DNA from: Treponema sp.
Lineage (GTDB): Bacteria; Spirochaetota; Spirochaetia; Treponematales; Treponemataceae
DNA length: 44,942 bases
Reading direction: 5' to 3'
NCBI GenBank assembly: GCA_024690865.1
Contig: JAILON010000160.1
Location: 1-44,942, forward strand
In this document: positions 26,575 to 34,230 of the stretch, in pieces
Position numbering within the stretch: the first letter of the stretch is position 1
Layout of the letters: the number at the start of each line of letters is the position of its first letter
Notes under the pieces: generated by a model
Seen by the model: the letters and a program-made list of their open reading frames with translations, nothing else
Told to the model about the DNA's origin: nothing
The model's database searches: none
Position numbers and translations under genes: made by a program

Positions 26575-27726
26575 TCACACGACCATCTTGGGGCTTTCCC
26601 AGAGCGGAAGCTTGGTTCCGATGCCCTTTGCCAGGGCGTTGCGGTAGACTATCGTTCCCCATGCGACATCCTCGACCGGCATACCGCCGACGGAGTAGAC
26701 GACAATCTCATCCGGATCCCGGTGTACGGGAACTTTGCCCATCAGTATGTCGCCCAAGTCATCCAGCCTGTCCTTCGTCATCTTGCCTTCCGCGACAAGA
26801 TCCTCGACCTTCACGGCGGGAATCGGAATCGTCATGAACGCATCGGGCTTGTACTCCTCTTCCCAGGCCTCGTAGAGCAGGATGTTGTCGGCGACGTTGC
26901 GGGCGCGCTTGATGATGAAGTCATCGTCAAACCTGAGCGCGGCGGTGGAGCATATCATGGCCCCCTTCTTGATCCACTCCTCCTTGATGTAGGGGTACTC
27001 GTCCAGCTTGCCCGTCGGGACGGAGGTGCTGACATACACGATGTCGCTGTCCCGGGTCGCCGCCTCTATCGTGTCCACGGGGATGAATTCCACCGAGGGA
27101 TAGTCCTCTTTCGCTCCGGCAATAAAGCGCTCCAGGCTGCCCTTGCCGCGGCCCTTGACCTTGACGGTCTTGATGCCGGGGCGGACTGCCATAATCGCGG
27201 CGAGCGCGGTCTTGCTCATGACTCCGGGGCCGACGATTCCCGCGACCGTGGCATCCTCCTTGGCGAAGTATTTGAATCCCACTCCGGGTACTGCGCCGGT
27301 CCGGTAGGCGGAAAGGATGTTCGCGCTCATGTGGGCGACGGGTGCACCGGTGTCCTTGTCGTTCAGCGTCAGCATGAGGATGGAACGGGGCAGGCCCTTA
27401 TCCCTGTTGTCAGGGTTGGAACCGTACCACTTGCAACCTGCCATGTCGAACTTGCCGCCGAGGTAGGCGGGCATGGCCATGAAGCGGCGGTCGGGGGCAT
27501 CCGTCGGCATCTCCGGGAAAGGAGAGCTTACCGGGAAAGAGACCATCGTTCCGTGGCTGTTGCCATTGGCTCCGCCCATGCGGTAGTTGCCGACTTTCAT
27601 CAGCTTGAACATCTCTTCCATCGCCTCAATGCAGCCCTTCATGTCCTTGACTCCGGCCGCGATCATGTCGTCCTCGCTGAGATACAAGAAATCGACCTTC
27701 GGATACAGTGCTTTTGCGTCTGCCAT
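26575..27726 (-). CDS. Ornithine cyclodeaminase/mu-crystallin family protein, set 1
   Basis: NAD(P)-binding protein of 383 residues related to ornithine cyclodeaminase, mu-crystallin ketimine reductase and pyrroline-2-carboxylate reductases. The N-terminal half carries substrate-binding segments (RFMAMPAYLGGKFDMAGCKW and LMLTLNDKDTG); the Rossmann motif is GIVGPGVMS at 163-171. It belongs to a long subgroup that I recall being labelled 'tyramine oxidase subunit B' in databases; I could not verify this and take it as a label, not a function. A role in reducing or cyclising an imine from the dehydrogenase is the most natural guess. First gene of the set 1 operon, with AAGGAG upstream and a structured leader. 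Paralogue at 35568-36707. Confidence 0.85.
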   Translation of the reverse strand: MADAKALYPKVDFLYLSEDDMIAAGVKDMKGCIEAMEEMFKLMKVGNYRMGGANGNSHGTMVSFPVSSPFPEMPTDAPDRRFMAMPAYLGGKFDMAGCKWYGSNPDNRDKGLPRSILMLTLNDKDTGAPVAHMSANILSAYRTGAVPGVGFKYFAKEDATVAGIVGPGVMSKTALAAIMAVRPGIKTVKVKGRGKGSLERFIAGAKEDYPSVEFIPVDTIEAATRDSDIVYVSTSVPTGKLDEYPYIKEEWIKKGAMICSTAALRFDDDFIIKRARNVADNILLYEAWEEEYKPDAFMTIPIPAVKVEDLVAEGKMTKDRLDDLGDILMGKVPVHRDPDEIVVYSVGGMPVEDVAWGTIVYRNALAKGIGTKLPLWESPKMVV

Positions 27727-27762
27727 AGTTTTCTCCTTACAGTATTAAGATTTATAAACCAC

Positions 27763-27809
27763 AAAAAAAGGCGCTGGCCCATCCCTGCAAGGGAAGAACC
27801 AACGCCTTT
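27763..27809 (-). terminator. Terminator hairpin in the leader of set 1
   Basis: On the minus strand an 11-base-pair stem (arms 799-809 and 767-777 of the 27-kb block, one G-U pair) encloses a small CCCT/AGGG hairpin and is followed by seven T (27769-27763). It lies 37 bases before the OCD homologue. It may end the AGCS-AraC transcript, or act as an attenuator if the operon promoter is the upstream one near 27825. Confidence 0.7.
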
Positions 27810-27834
27810 GTTGTCTTGCTGACAGCACTATAGC

Positions 27835-27869
27835 ATATTGAAGAAATCGGACATTGTAAAAATCGGAAC
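27835..27869 (-). promoter_or_regulatory. Tandem copies of the island motif upstream of set 1
   Basis: Read on the minus strand, GTTCCGATTTTTACAATG (27869-27852) is followed at a 16-bp period by GTCCGATTTCTTCAATAT (27852-27835). A TATAGT hexamer five bases further on (27830-27825) may be the -10 box. Direct repeats of this length are typical of AraC-family operators. Variants occur before four other transcription units of the island. Confidence 0.6.
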
Positions 27870-27889
27870 TGACTGGCAGGATTTCCCGC

Positions 27890-28714
27890 CTACACGTTCC
27901 GCACGTTCTCGGAATACTTTTTCTCCTCTATGACCTTCGCGTACTGGGACGGGGTCGTTCCCGTGAAGTCCTTGAACTCATGGATGAAGTGGGACTGGTC
28001 ATAGAAGTCATATTCGGAAGCAATCTCGGTAAGGCTTCCGGCCTTCCCGCTGTGCATGTCGCCCAGCAGGAACTGCCGTTTGACGGTGGCGCACATCTGC
28101 TTGACGCTGTAGCCGACCTCCTGTTCGAATATCTTGTTGATGTAGCGGGACGTGTAGCCCGAAAGCTTTTCCAGCTCCTTCACCTTCACCATCCCCTTGT
28201 GCCGGATTATTATATCGGAGATTTGGGCGAACAGCTTCTGCTTCTCGCCGGACTTTTTCCCCGCCCCGCACAGCACCGGGAATTCCTGCAGGAAGGTCTG
28301 TATGCGGGAATCAAAATCCTTCTGCCTCCCCATGGCGGCACAGAAATCCCGCGCAAAGTCAAGCCCGTCAAGGATGAATATCTTCCCGACCGTTTCTTTT
28401 GCCGGGACACCGGGAATGGCGAACGCGCATCCCGGCGCGAGCCGCACGCCGAAATACTCTGCTCCCCTTTTTACGGAGAATGTCCGCTTTTCCATCGTGC
28501 TTCCCACAAAATGCGTCCTGACGGCTCCGTCCTTGTATTCAAACAAGAGGTTGCTGCAACCGTCTGTCAGGAGCGGTACGGTGATGTCCTCCTGCGTCTT
28601 GTTGGAGAAGCTAAAAAAATGCGATATGCCGTTCTCGAAGAGCACGTGCTGGCAGAAATCGTCTGAGTCCAGCACGAAATACGGCTGTATCGACATGAGG
28701 GGAGTTTTTTCCAC
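27890..28714 (-). CDS. AraC-family transcriptional regulator 1
   Basis: 274-residue regulator. The C-terminal part has two helix-turn-helix units, the first around VKVKELEKLSGYTSRYINKIF and the second around LTEIASEYDFYDQSHFIHEF, ending with FTGTTPSQYAKV, the usual AraC closure. The N-terminal 165 residues are of the DUF6597/YesN-type sensor class without a recognised ligand site. Start is GTG with AGGAG eight bases upstream. It lies 25 bases after the AGCS symporter and is probably cotranscribed with it; downstream is the set 1 promoter with tandem motif copies, a likely target. Confidence 0.88.
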   Translation of the reverse strand: MEKTPLMSIQPYFVLDSDDFCQHVLFENGISHFFSFSNKTQEDITVPLLTDGCSNLLFEYKDGAVRTHFVGSTMEKRTFSVKRGAEYFGVRLAPGCAFAIPGVPAKETVGKIFILDGLDFARDFCAAMGRQKDFDSRIQTFLQEFPVLCGAGKKSGEKQKLFAQISDIIIRHKGMVKVKELEKLSGYTSRYINKIFEQEVGYSVKQMCATVKRQFLLGDMHSGKAGSLTEIASEYDFYDQSHFIHEFKDFTGTTPSQYAKVIEEKKYSENVRNV

Positions 28715-28739
28715 GGTAAAGGCTCCTGAGGCATCCCCG

Positions 28740-30185
28740 CTACCCGTTCGAGAGCATCGGCTCCACGTCCTTGCCCAAGAGCTCCCTGTCCACGTAGTTC
28801 TTTGTTATGCGGGCAACGAGGGGGCTGAGCGACAGCACGCCGATGAGGTTCGGAATCATCATCAGGCCGTTGAAGGTGTCGCTCAGGTCCCATGCGAGCG
28901 AGAGGCTCATCGTGCAGCCAAAGAAGATGACCGCGACAAAGGCAATCTCATAGATGATTTTCGTCTTCTCGCCGAAGAGGTACTGCCATGCGGTCGCCCC
29001 GTAGTGGCTCCAGCCCAGCACGGTGCTGAACGCAAAGAGCAGGATGGCGACTGCGATGAACTTGGCACCATTGTCCCCGAACACCGTGCAGAAGGCCTCG
29101 CCGACAAGTCCCGCACCTGAGCTGCCTGAGAGCATCGCGCCCGTGTCCAAGTCAACGCACCCGGATGACAGGACGACGAGGGCGGTCAGCGTGCAGACGA
29201 TGATCGTGTCAGCAAACACCTCGAAGATACCCCACATGCCCTGGCGGACAGGCTCCTTCACATTGGAGCTGGAGTGCACCATGACCGATGAGCCAAGCCC
29301 TGCCTCGTTGCTGAACGCCCCCCGCTTGAAGCCCCATGTTATCGCTTTCTGAAGCCCGTAGCCGGTAATGCCTCCGCCTGCCGCCCGCATTGCGAACGCC
29401 CCGCGGAATATCGCAGAGAATGCGGCGGGCACGGCAGATATGTGGAAGACGATGACGACTGCCGCTCCCAGTATGTAGAGCAGGGCCATGAAGGGTACGA
29501 GTTTCTCCGAGACGCTCGCGACCCGCTTGAGCCCGCCCAGAATGACGGCGGCAGCGATGAGCACGAGGGCGATGCCCGTAACCCAGGGGGCTATGCCGAA
29601 CGCCCCCTCCATATTGCCAGATATGGAATTCACCTGGCTCATGTTCCCTATGCCGAAGCTCGCGAGCAGGCAGAAAACGCTGAACAGGAGCGCGAGCACC
29701 GTTCCTGTTTTCTTCATTCCCTTGTATCCGCCGAGGCCGTCCTTGAGGTAGTACATCGCCCCTCCGTGCCACTCGCCGTCTTTTCCTTTCTGGCGGAAGT
29801 AGATTCCGAGCACGTTCTCCGAGTAGTTGGTCATCATGCCGAACAAAGCCATAAGCCACATCCAGAATATTGCGCCGGGGCCACCCAGGGTTATCGCGGT
29901 CGCAACGCCGACGATGTTCCCCGTGCCGATTGTCGCCGCCATCGCCGTGCACAGGCTCTGGAACTGTGAAATGGCCTTGTTTTCCTTGGCGGTATGCGCC
30001 GTGACATGGGAATCGCGGAAAATTGCGCCCACCGTCTTCCTTATCCAGTGACCAAAGTGAACGAACTGGAATCCCTTGTTGACGCATGTCATGACGATTC
30101 CTGCGACGAGCAGAAGGGCAATCCCGAAGGTTCCCCAGACCACTCCGTTCACCGCGTTGTTAATCCTAGTGACAGCCTCTAGCAT
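28740..30185 (-). CDS. AGCS-family sodium:amino-acid symporter
   Basis: Alanine/glycine:cation symporter family (AlsT/DagA-like), 481 residues, about ten to eleven membrane segments. The family signature is visible in FQSLCTAMAATIGTGNIVG, with GGPGAIFWMW and FSNEAGLGSS further on. It imports a small neutral amino acid with sodium, usually alanine or glycine. Cotranscribed with the AraC regulator downstream and divergent from a second AraC gene. AAGGAG precedes the ATG. The leader contains a strong terminator hairpin although no minus-strand gene lies upstream nearby, which points to attenuation. Confidence 0.93.
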   Translation of the reverse strand: MLEAVTRINNAVNGVVWGTFGIALLLVAGIVMTCVNKGFQFVHFGHWIRKTVGAIFRDSHVTAHTAKENKAISQFQSLCTAMAATIGTGNIVGVATAITLGGPGAIFWMWLMALFGMMTNYSENVLGIYFRQKGKDGEWHGGAMYYLKDGLGGYKGMKKTGTVLALLFSVFCLLASFGIGNMSQVNSISGNMEGAFGIAPWVTGIALVLIAAAVILGGLKRVASVSEKLVPFMALLYILGAAVVIVFHISAVPAAFSAIFRGAFAMRAAGGGITGYGLQKAITWGFKRGAFSNEAGLGSSVMVHSSSNVKEPVRQGMWGIFEVFADTIIVCTLTALVVLSSGCVDLDTGAMLSGSSGAGLVGEAFCTVFGDNGAKFIAVAILLFAFSTVLGWSHYGATAWQYLFGEKTKIIYEIAFVAVIFFGCTMSLSLAWDLSDTFNGLMMIPNLIGVLSLSPLVARITKNYVDRELLGKDVEPMLSNG

Positions 30186-30210
30186 AGCATCTCCTTGGTA
30201 TAGGGTTTAA

Positions 30211-30258
30211 AAACAAAAATGGCGCAGGAAGGTGGTCTTTCCACAGTCCTGCGCCATT
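30211..30258 (-). terminator. Leader terminator of the AGCS symporter
   Basis: On the minus strand AATGGCGCAGGA pairs with TCCTGCGCCATT (12 bp; arms 30247-30258 and 30218-30229), encloses a GTGG/CCAC mini-hairpin and ends in a T-rich run (30219-30211). An overlapping dyad, CCATT-N6-AATGG (30255-30269), would exclude the 5' arm and could act as antiterminator. The nearest upstream minus-strand gene is more than 7 kb away. Confidence 0.65.
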
Positions 30259-30332
30259 GCAAGCAATGGGAGTATCGCAGAAATCAGGGAAAATGTCTAG
30301 GGGGAAAAGCAAGATTCAGAATTTTTTCCCTT

Positions 30333-30350
30333 GTCCGATTTTTACAATAC
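30333..30350 (+). promoter_or_regulatory. Island motif between the divergent AGCS and AraC genes
   Basis: GTCCGATTTTTACAATAC, sharing 15 contiguous bases with the distal copy upstream of set 1 (27853-27867, minus strand). It lies centrally between the two divergent genes and could control both. Confidence 0.55.
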
Positions 30351-30371
30351 AAAGGCCGGGCATTCAGAGAG

Positions 30372-30452
30372 AATATGCCCGCCAATCGAGGGGCATATTG
30401 CAAAGAGGCAGTAACACATGCGCGGGACGCGGTTACTGCCTCTTTTGCTTTT
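30372..30452 (+). terminator. Inverted repeat and terminator in the leader of AraC regulator 2
   Basis: AATATGCCC (30372-30380) and GGGCATATT (30391-30399) form a 9-bp dyad. A competing hairpin uses GGGCATTC (30358-30365) with the same AT-GCCC segment. Immediately after comes a perfect 14-bp stem (30402-30415 with 30432-30445) ending in TTTTGCTTTT. The start codon follows 28 bases later. The layout resembles an attenuator; the dyad could instead be a protein-binding site. Confidence 0.6.
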
Positions 30453-30479
30453 AAACTACAGCGAGAAGGAGGTCCGAAG

Positions 30480-31355
30480 ATGCGCTTTCATCAGCCTTTT
30501 TTCTGCGAGGGCTTGCAGAATTATACCTGCCGTGAGACAGAAAGTCCGTACCAGCTTTTTTTTTCCGAATTCTCAACGGCGGCCTTGATTGACCGGTCCA
30601 AGAACCCCTTCTTCCTCAAGTGCATCCCGGACGGATGCGTTACGGTGATTTTCATTCAGAGCGATCGTTACCGCACCATCGAACTTCTGGGGACCACATT
30701 CTCTGCCAAGCAGCTCATAGCATATCCGGACTCATTGTACTTTTGTGTCCGTCTGCCTCCAGGGATGTTGCTTCCATATACACGCACATCAGGAAAGGCG
30801 TTGCAGACAAAGGATATTGCCGGAACCGAAATGTTCCTGCCCAGACTGAACCAAGGCATGGAACAACTTGCCAGGGATTTGCTCTCCGCTCCCTGTTTCG
30901 AAAAAAGGATGCAGCTGTTCTGCGCCTACCTGAATTCGCTGGACAGGAAAAGCTTCATGGTAAAAGAGAACGTTGCGGAGATAATCGACCGCATCTGCCA
31001 AAGCGGCGGGAACGTGAACATCCACGAACTGGCAAGGCAGATATGCTACTCTGAGCGGCAGCTCTCGCGCCTGTTCTCCGAAGCCCTTGGCTATCCTCCA
31101 AAGCTGTTTGCCCGCATCGTGCGCTTTCAGCACATCGTTGGGAGCATCCTGAAAAACCCACTTGAGGCCCAGTCGGCGGTGTCGCGCTTCATCGAAGACG
31201 CGAATTACTCCGATCAGGCGCATTTCCAGAGGGAGTTCAAGGAATTCACGACATTGACTCCCAGGGAATTCATGAAGCTTGCGGAGATGAAGGGCTACCA
31301 TGCGCGGTGCGAGTCCTGCGGGGGAAGGCAGCATTGCATGAGAACGCTTGCATGA
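30480..31355 (+). CDS. AraC-family transcriptional regulator 2
   Basis: 291 residues from the ATG at 30480, which has AAGGAGG nine bases upstream. In-frame starts up to 87 codons earlier would run through the terminator hairpin and are rejected. The C-terminal region has two HTH units (NIHELARQICYSERQLSRLF and AVSRFIEDANYSDQAHFQRE) and the closing TLTPREFMKLAE. The N-terminal sensor has SKNPFFLKCIPDGCVTVIF, in the same general class as regulator 1. A Cys-rich tail (CESCGGRQHC) is unusual and might bind a metal. Adjacent to the set 2 operon and divergent from the symporter; it is a candidate reader of the island motif. Confidence 0.88.
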   Translation: MRFHQPFFCEGLQNYTCRETESPYQLFFSEFSTAALIDRSKNPFFLKCIPDGCVTVIFIQSDRYRTIELLGTTFSAKQLIAYPDSLYFCVRLPPGMLLPYTRTSGKALQTKDIAGTEMFLPRLNQGMEQLARDLLSAPCFEKRMQLFCAYLNSLDRKSFMVKENVAEIIDRICQSGGNVNIHELARQICYSERQLSRLFSEALGYPPKLFARIVRFQHIVGSILKNPLEAQSAVSRFIEDANYSDQAHFQREFKEFTTLTPREFMKLAEMKGYHARCESCGGRQHCMRTLA

Positions 31356-31370
31356 AGGCAGGGAGGAATC

Positions 31371-31877
31371 ATGAACGAGGCTTCCCTTCTGATACAGGCA
31401 TTCCTCATGCACAATTCTGTCCCGTTCACGCGCTACTGTCATCCGGCATGGATTGAACGGAGCCAGTGGAGGACATCGCTGAAAAAAATGAACGTCACGA
31501 GCACTCCGGTAAAAAGCATACTGGCGAGTGACAGGATCGGGGACAAACTTCTCATGGGCGTATTCCCGGAACTGGATGCGGATGAGCATTCCCTTCTCAG
31601 GACAATGCCGTCCACCGTTTCCTTGACAGCTTCTCAGGAACAGGAAACCCTCGCTTCATTGCGCTGCGAGAAACGCCTGCTGTCCCCTCTTTCCCTCATA
31701 TTCAGGATGGAAGGGAACATACTCCTTTACATTCCCGAAGACCTGGAGCTTTGCGAGTACCTGTCTTTCCCCTGTGCGGATGCAACGGAGACAGTCGTCC
31801 TTGCAAGGCTTGATTTCCTTGGAAGCTTTGTCCCGGCGGCAGGAATCAGCGTCATGCATGTGCAGCCATACTACTGA
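31371..31877 (+). CDS. YbaK/EbsC-like protein (putative aminoacyl-tRNA deacylase fold)
   Basis: 168-residue protein. The order of segments resembles the YbaK/ProX domain: an N-terminal helix with LIQAFLMHNSVPFTRYCHP, a VKSILASDRIGDKLLMGVFP strand-loop-strand whose Lys would match the conserved catalytic Lys, then SLTASQEQETL and a C-terminal ETVVLARLDFL. YbaK-like proteins hydrolyse mischarged tRNAs, and stand-alone members sometimes act on non-protein amino acids. The match is weak and made by eye, so the function is tentative. It follows AraC regulator 2 by 13 bases with a GGGAGG ribosome binding site and is probably cotranscribed with it. Confidence 0.5.
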   Translation: MNEASLLIQAFLMHNSVPFTRYCHPAWIERSQWRTSLKKMNVTSTPVKSILASDRIGDKLLMGVFPELDADEHSLLRTMPSTVSLTASQEQETLASLRCEKRLLSPLSLIFRMEGNILLYIPEDLELCEYLSFPCADATETVVLARLDFLGSFVPAAGISVMHVQPYY

Positions 31878-31882
31878 CGCGC

Positions 31883-31924
31883 GTCTTTTTTCTTCAATAA
31901 TATTTGTGATGAACGCTTCATACT
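31883..31924 (+). promoter_or_regulatory. Island motif and putative promoter of set 2
   Basis: GTCTTTTTTCTTCAATAA (31883-31900) is followed after exactly 17 bases by TCATACT (31918-31924). The same pair with the same spacing stands before the second OCD gene (35458-35499). The -35 region does not match TTGACA, which fits an activator-dependent promoter. The first start codon of set 2 follows 31 bases later. Confidence 0.6.
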
Positions 31925-31955
31925 CTTAGGAAAATCAATTTCTAGGGAGGTATCC

Positions 31956-32294
31956 ATGCGAATTGACCAGCATCCCATTCTGGGAACGTATGACAAAGGA
32001 ACTCCTGTCAAATTCACCTTTGACGGGAAGGAACTGGAAGGCTATTCCGGTGAGTCCATCGCAGCAGCCCTCAAGGCCGCCGGAATCATGATTCACCGCT
32101 ACACAAATAAAAACCACAAGCCCCGGGGTGTATTCTGCGCGATCGGAAGATGCACCGACTGCGTTATGATCGTGAACGGAGAACCGAACGTGCGCACCTG
32201 CATCACGCCGTTGGAGGCTGGAATGGACGTAAAGACCCAGTACGGTGTTCAAGACAGGGACAACAGCTCCTGGGCAAAGGAGGTGGCACAATGA
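31956..32294 (+). CDS. Plant-type [2Fe-2S] protein, set 2 (gamma-like subunit)
   Basis: 112 residues, HcnA-like, beginning RIDQHPILGTYDKG. Ligands Cys61, Cys66, Cys69 and Cys82 have the same spacing as in the set 1 copy. The C-terminal tail differs (SSWAKEVAQ). It is first in the set 2 operon, preceded by AGGGAGG, and overlaps the following FAD subunit by ATGA. In set 1 the same gene stands fifth, behind OCD, PII, RidA and the permease, so the modules were reassembled rather than simply inverted. Confidence 0.9.
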   Translation: MRIDQHPILGTYDKGTPVKFTFDGKELEGYSGESIAAALKAAGIMIHRYTNKNHKPRGVFCAIGRCTDCVMIVNGEPNVRTCITPLEAGMDVKTQYGVQDRDNSSWAKEVAQ

Positions 32295-33883
32295 AAAGGC
32301 ATGAGCTTATAGTCATAGGTGCGGGCCCGGCCGGGCTGAGCGCGGCGATTGAGGCACGGAAAAACGGCATGGATGCCGTGGTTTTCGACGAGAACTCACG
32401 GCCAGGCGGGCAGCTGTTCAAGCAGATACACAAGTTCTTCGGCAGCAAGGAGCACCACGCAAAAGAGCGCGGCTTCATGATAGGCCGCTCGCTCCTCAAG
32501 GAAGCTGAAGACCTAGGCGTAAAGGTCGAGCTTCACTCCACGGTGATGGGCATCTACGAGAACAAGGAAGTCACCGTCAAGCAGAACGGCGAGGTCCACC
32601 ATTACAAGGGCGACTACATCATCATCGCAACGGGAGCCGCCGAGAACATGATTCCTTTCAAGGGATGGGATACCCCCGGAGTGATTGGCGCAGGTGCGGC
32701 ACAGGCAATGATGAACCTGCAGGGAGTGCGTCCTGGCAAAAAAATCCTCATGGTCGGGAGCGGCAACGTCGGTCTTGTCGTCAGCTTCCAGCTGCTTCAG
32801 GCTGGATGCGAGGTCACTGCCGTCATAGATGCGGCCCCCCGCGTCGGAGGCTACGGAGTCCATGCGTCCAAGGTTGCCCGCACGGGTGTTCCCTTCTACC
32901 TCTCCCATACGGTCATTGAGGCGAAAGGCGGCGACAGGGTTAGGAGCGCGGTCATCGCGGAAGTTGACAGCCACTTCAAGCCGATACCGGGAACCGAGAA
33001 AGAGCTTGACGTGGATACGATATGCATCGCGGTGGGTCTGACCCCGATGAGCCAGCTCGCGGGCAACGCGACATGCAAGATGGAGCTGATGCCCCAGAAG
33101 GGCGGCAACGTCGCCGTCTGCGATGAGAACGGCGAGACCAGCGTCAAGGGCATATACTGCGCGGGCGATGTCGCGGGCATTGAGGAAGCGAGCTCTGCGA
33201 TGATTCAGGGAAAGAAGGTCGCGAACCACATCTGCATGAAGTCCGGTTACATAAGCGAGGACGAGGCCGAGACGAAATACCACGGCTATCAGGCCTCCCT
33301 CGGCGAGCTCAGGCAGGGGATGTTTGCCCCCAAGAACAAGGGGCGCAACGACTGGACTGCTACCGATGAAGGCTATGCGATTTCCCGGAACCTCCTTGCG
33401 AAAGGCTTCGTTACGGAGGAGGAGCTCAAGGCTTTCCCCGCCGCAAGCTACGAGAAAGAGGGTGTGCACCCAGTCATCGAGTGCACGCAGAACATTCCCT
33501 GCAATCCCTGTCAGGAAGCATGCAAGTTCGGCTGCATACTGGTGGGTGCGAACATCACCCGGATTCCCGGCGTGGACACGGCAAAGAAGTGTTCCGGCTG
33601 CGGGATGTGCGTCGCGACCTGCTCAGGACAGGCGATATTCCTTGTGAACAAGGAATATGAGAAAGGTTACTCCAGCGTGACCTTCCCCTATGAATTCCTC
33701 CCGATGCTTTCGAAGGGGGACAAGGGCAAGGCCTTGGACAGGAGCGGTGCGCCCGTATGCGATGCGGAAATCATCGACGTGAAGGATTTCCCTGCGATGG
33801 ACAAGACGGCTGTCGTGACGATGAAGGTCCCGACGGAATACGTGAATACGGCGCGGTTCTTCAAGCTGGATTCTGCAAAGTAA
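32291..33883 (+). CDS. FAD/NAD-type oxidoreductase with ferredoxin-like tail, set 2 (alpha-like subunit)
   Basis: 530 residues from the ATG at 32291, which overlaps the preceding stop; a longer reading starting in the [2Fe-2S] gene is a frame artefact. It has the same layout as its paralogue: GAGPAG near residue 10, a second GSGNVG motif, AGDVAGIEEASSAM, and a C-terminal Cys-rich part with CTQNIPCNPCQEAC and CSGCGMCVATC. By eye it is well over half identical to the set 1 alpha-like subunit along the whole length. It should pair with the DAO-type subunit encoded two genes downstream. Confidence 0.9.
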   Translation: MKRHELIVIGAGPAGLSAAIEARKNGMDAVVFDENSRPGGQLFKQIHKFFGSKEHHAKERGFMIGRSLLKEAEDLGVKVELHSTVMGIYENKEVTVKQNGEVHHYKGDYIIIATGAAENMIPFKGWDTPGVIGAGAAQAMMNLQGVRPGKKILMVGSGNVGLVVSFQLLQAGCEVTAVIDAAPRVGGYGVHASKVARTGVPFYLSHTVIEAKGGDRVRSAVIAEVDSHFKPIPGTEKELDVDTICIAVGLTPMSQLAGNATCKMELMPQKGGNVAVCDENGETSVKGIYCAGDVAGIEEASSAMIQGKKVANHICMKSGYISEDEAETKYHGYQASLGELRQGMFAPKNKGRNDWTATDEGYAISRNLLAKGFVTEEELKAFPAASYEKEGVHPVIECTQNIPCNPCQEACKFGCILVGANITRIPGVDTAKKCSGCGMCVATCSGQAIFLVNKEYEKGYSSVTFPYEFLPMLSKGDKGKALDRSGAPVCDAEIIDVKDFPAMDKTAVVTMKVPTEYVNTARFFKLDSAK

Positions 33884-33897
33884 AGGAGTGAAAGCGT

Positions 33898-34230
33898 ATG
33901 GCAAAGATGATACGGACGGCCCGCAAGGAGCCGTTTGAGGAAAAGCCGGGCGATGACATGATTATCTGCCGCTGCGAGGAAATCACGCGGGGTGAGATAC
34001 GACGGGCAGTATATGACGGCATGAGCACCATCAACGAGGTCAAGCGTTACCTCCGCAGCGGGATGGGCCTGTGCCAGGGGCAGACCTGCCAGCGGCTCGT
34101 GCAGGGAATCATTGCGGGCGAGCTTGGGATCCGGCCCGGTGATGTGGGGATGATACAGGGCAGGGCACCAGTGCGCCCCGTGGAAATAGGCATCTTCGCG
34201 CAGAACGTCACGGACGTTAAGGAGTCATGA
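33898..34230 (+). CDS. BFD-type [2Fe-2S] protein, set 2
   Basis: 110-residue protein with CRCEEITRGEIRRAVYDG and GMGLCQGQTC, the four-cysteine BFD pattern. It begins AKMIRTARKEPFEEKPGD, longer and more basic than the set 1 copy. AGGAG lies upstream of the ATG. Its stop overlaps the ATG of the DAO-type subunit. Likely electron relay between the two flavin subunits, as inferred for the family. Confidence 0.88.
   Translation: MAKMIRTARKEPFEEKPGDDMIICRCEEITRGEIRRAVYDGMSTINEVKRYLRSGMGLCQGQTCQRLVQGIIAGELGIRPGDVGMIQGRAPVRPVEIGIFAQNVTDVKES

Noticed and set aside
30186..30300. Glycine riboswitch before the AGCS symporter
   Set aside because: AGCS genes often have one, but the conserved glycine aptamer core is not visible; only the terminator-like hairpin and an overlapping dyad are present.
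30219..30479. Longer N-terminus for AraC regulator 2
   Set aside because: The in-frame extension runs through inverted repeats and a terminator and lacks a ribosome binding site; AAGGAGG precedes the ATG at 30480.
31430..31540. tRNA or other RNA gene near the YbaK-like gene
   Set aside because: No cloverleaf could be built and the region is covered by a continuous protein frame with a good ribosome binding site.
31876..31891. GACGCGCGTC followed by six T, possible terminator after the YbaK-like gene
   Set aside because: The palindrome leaves no room for a loop, so a stable hairpin is unlikely; the T-run is better read as part of the island motif.
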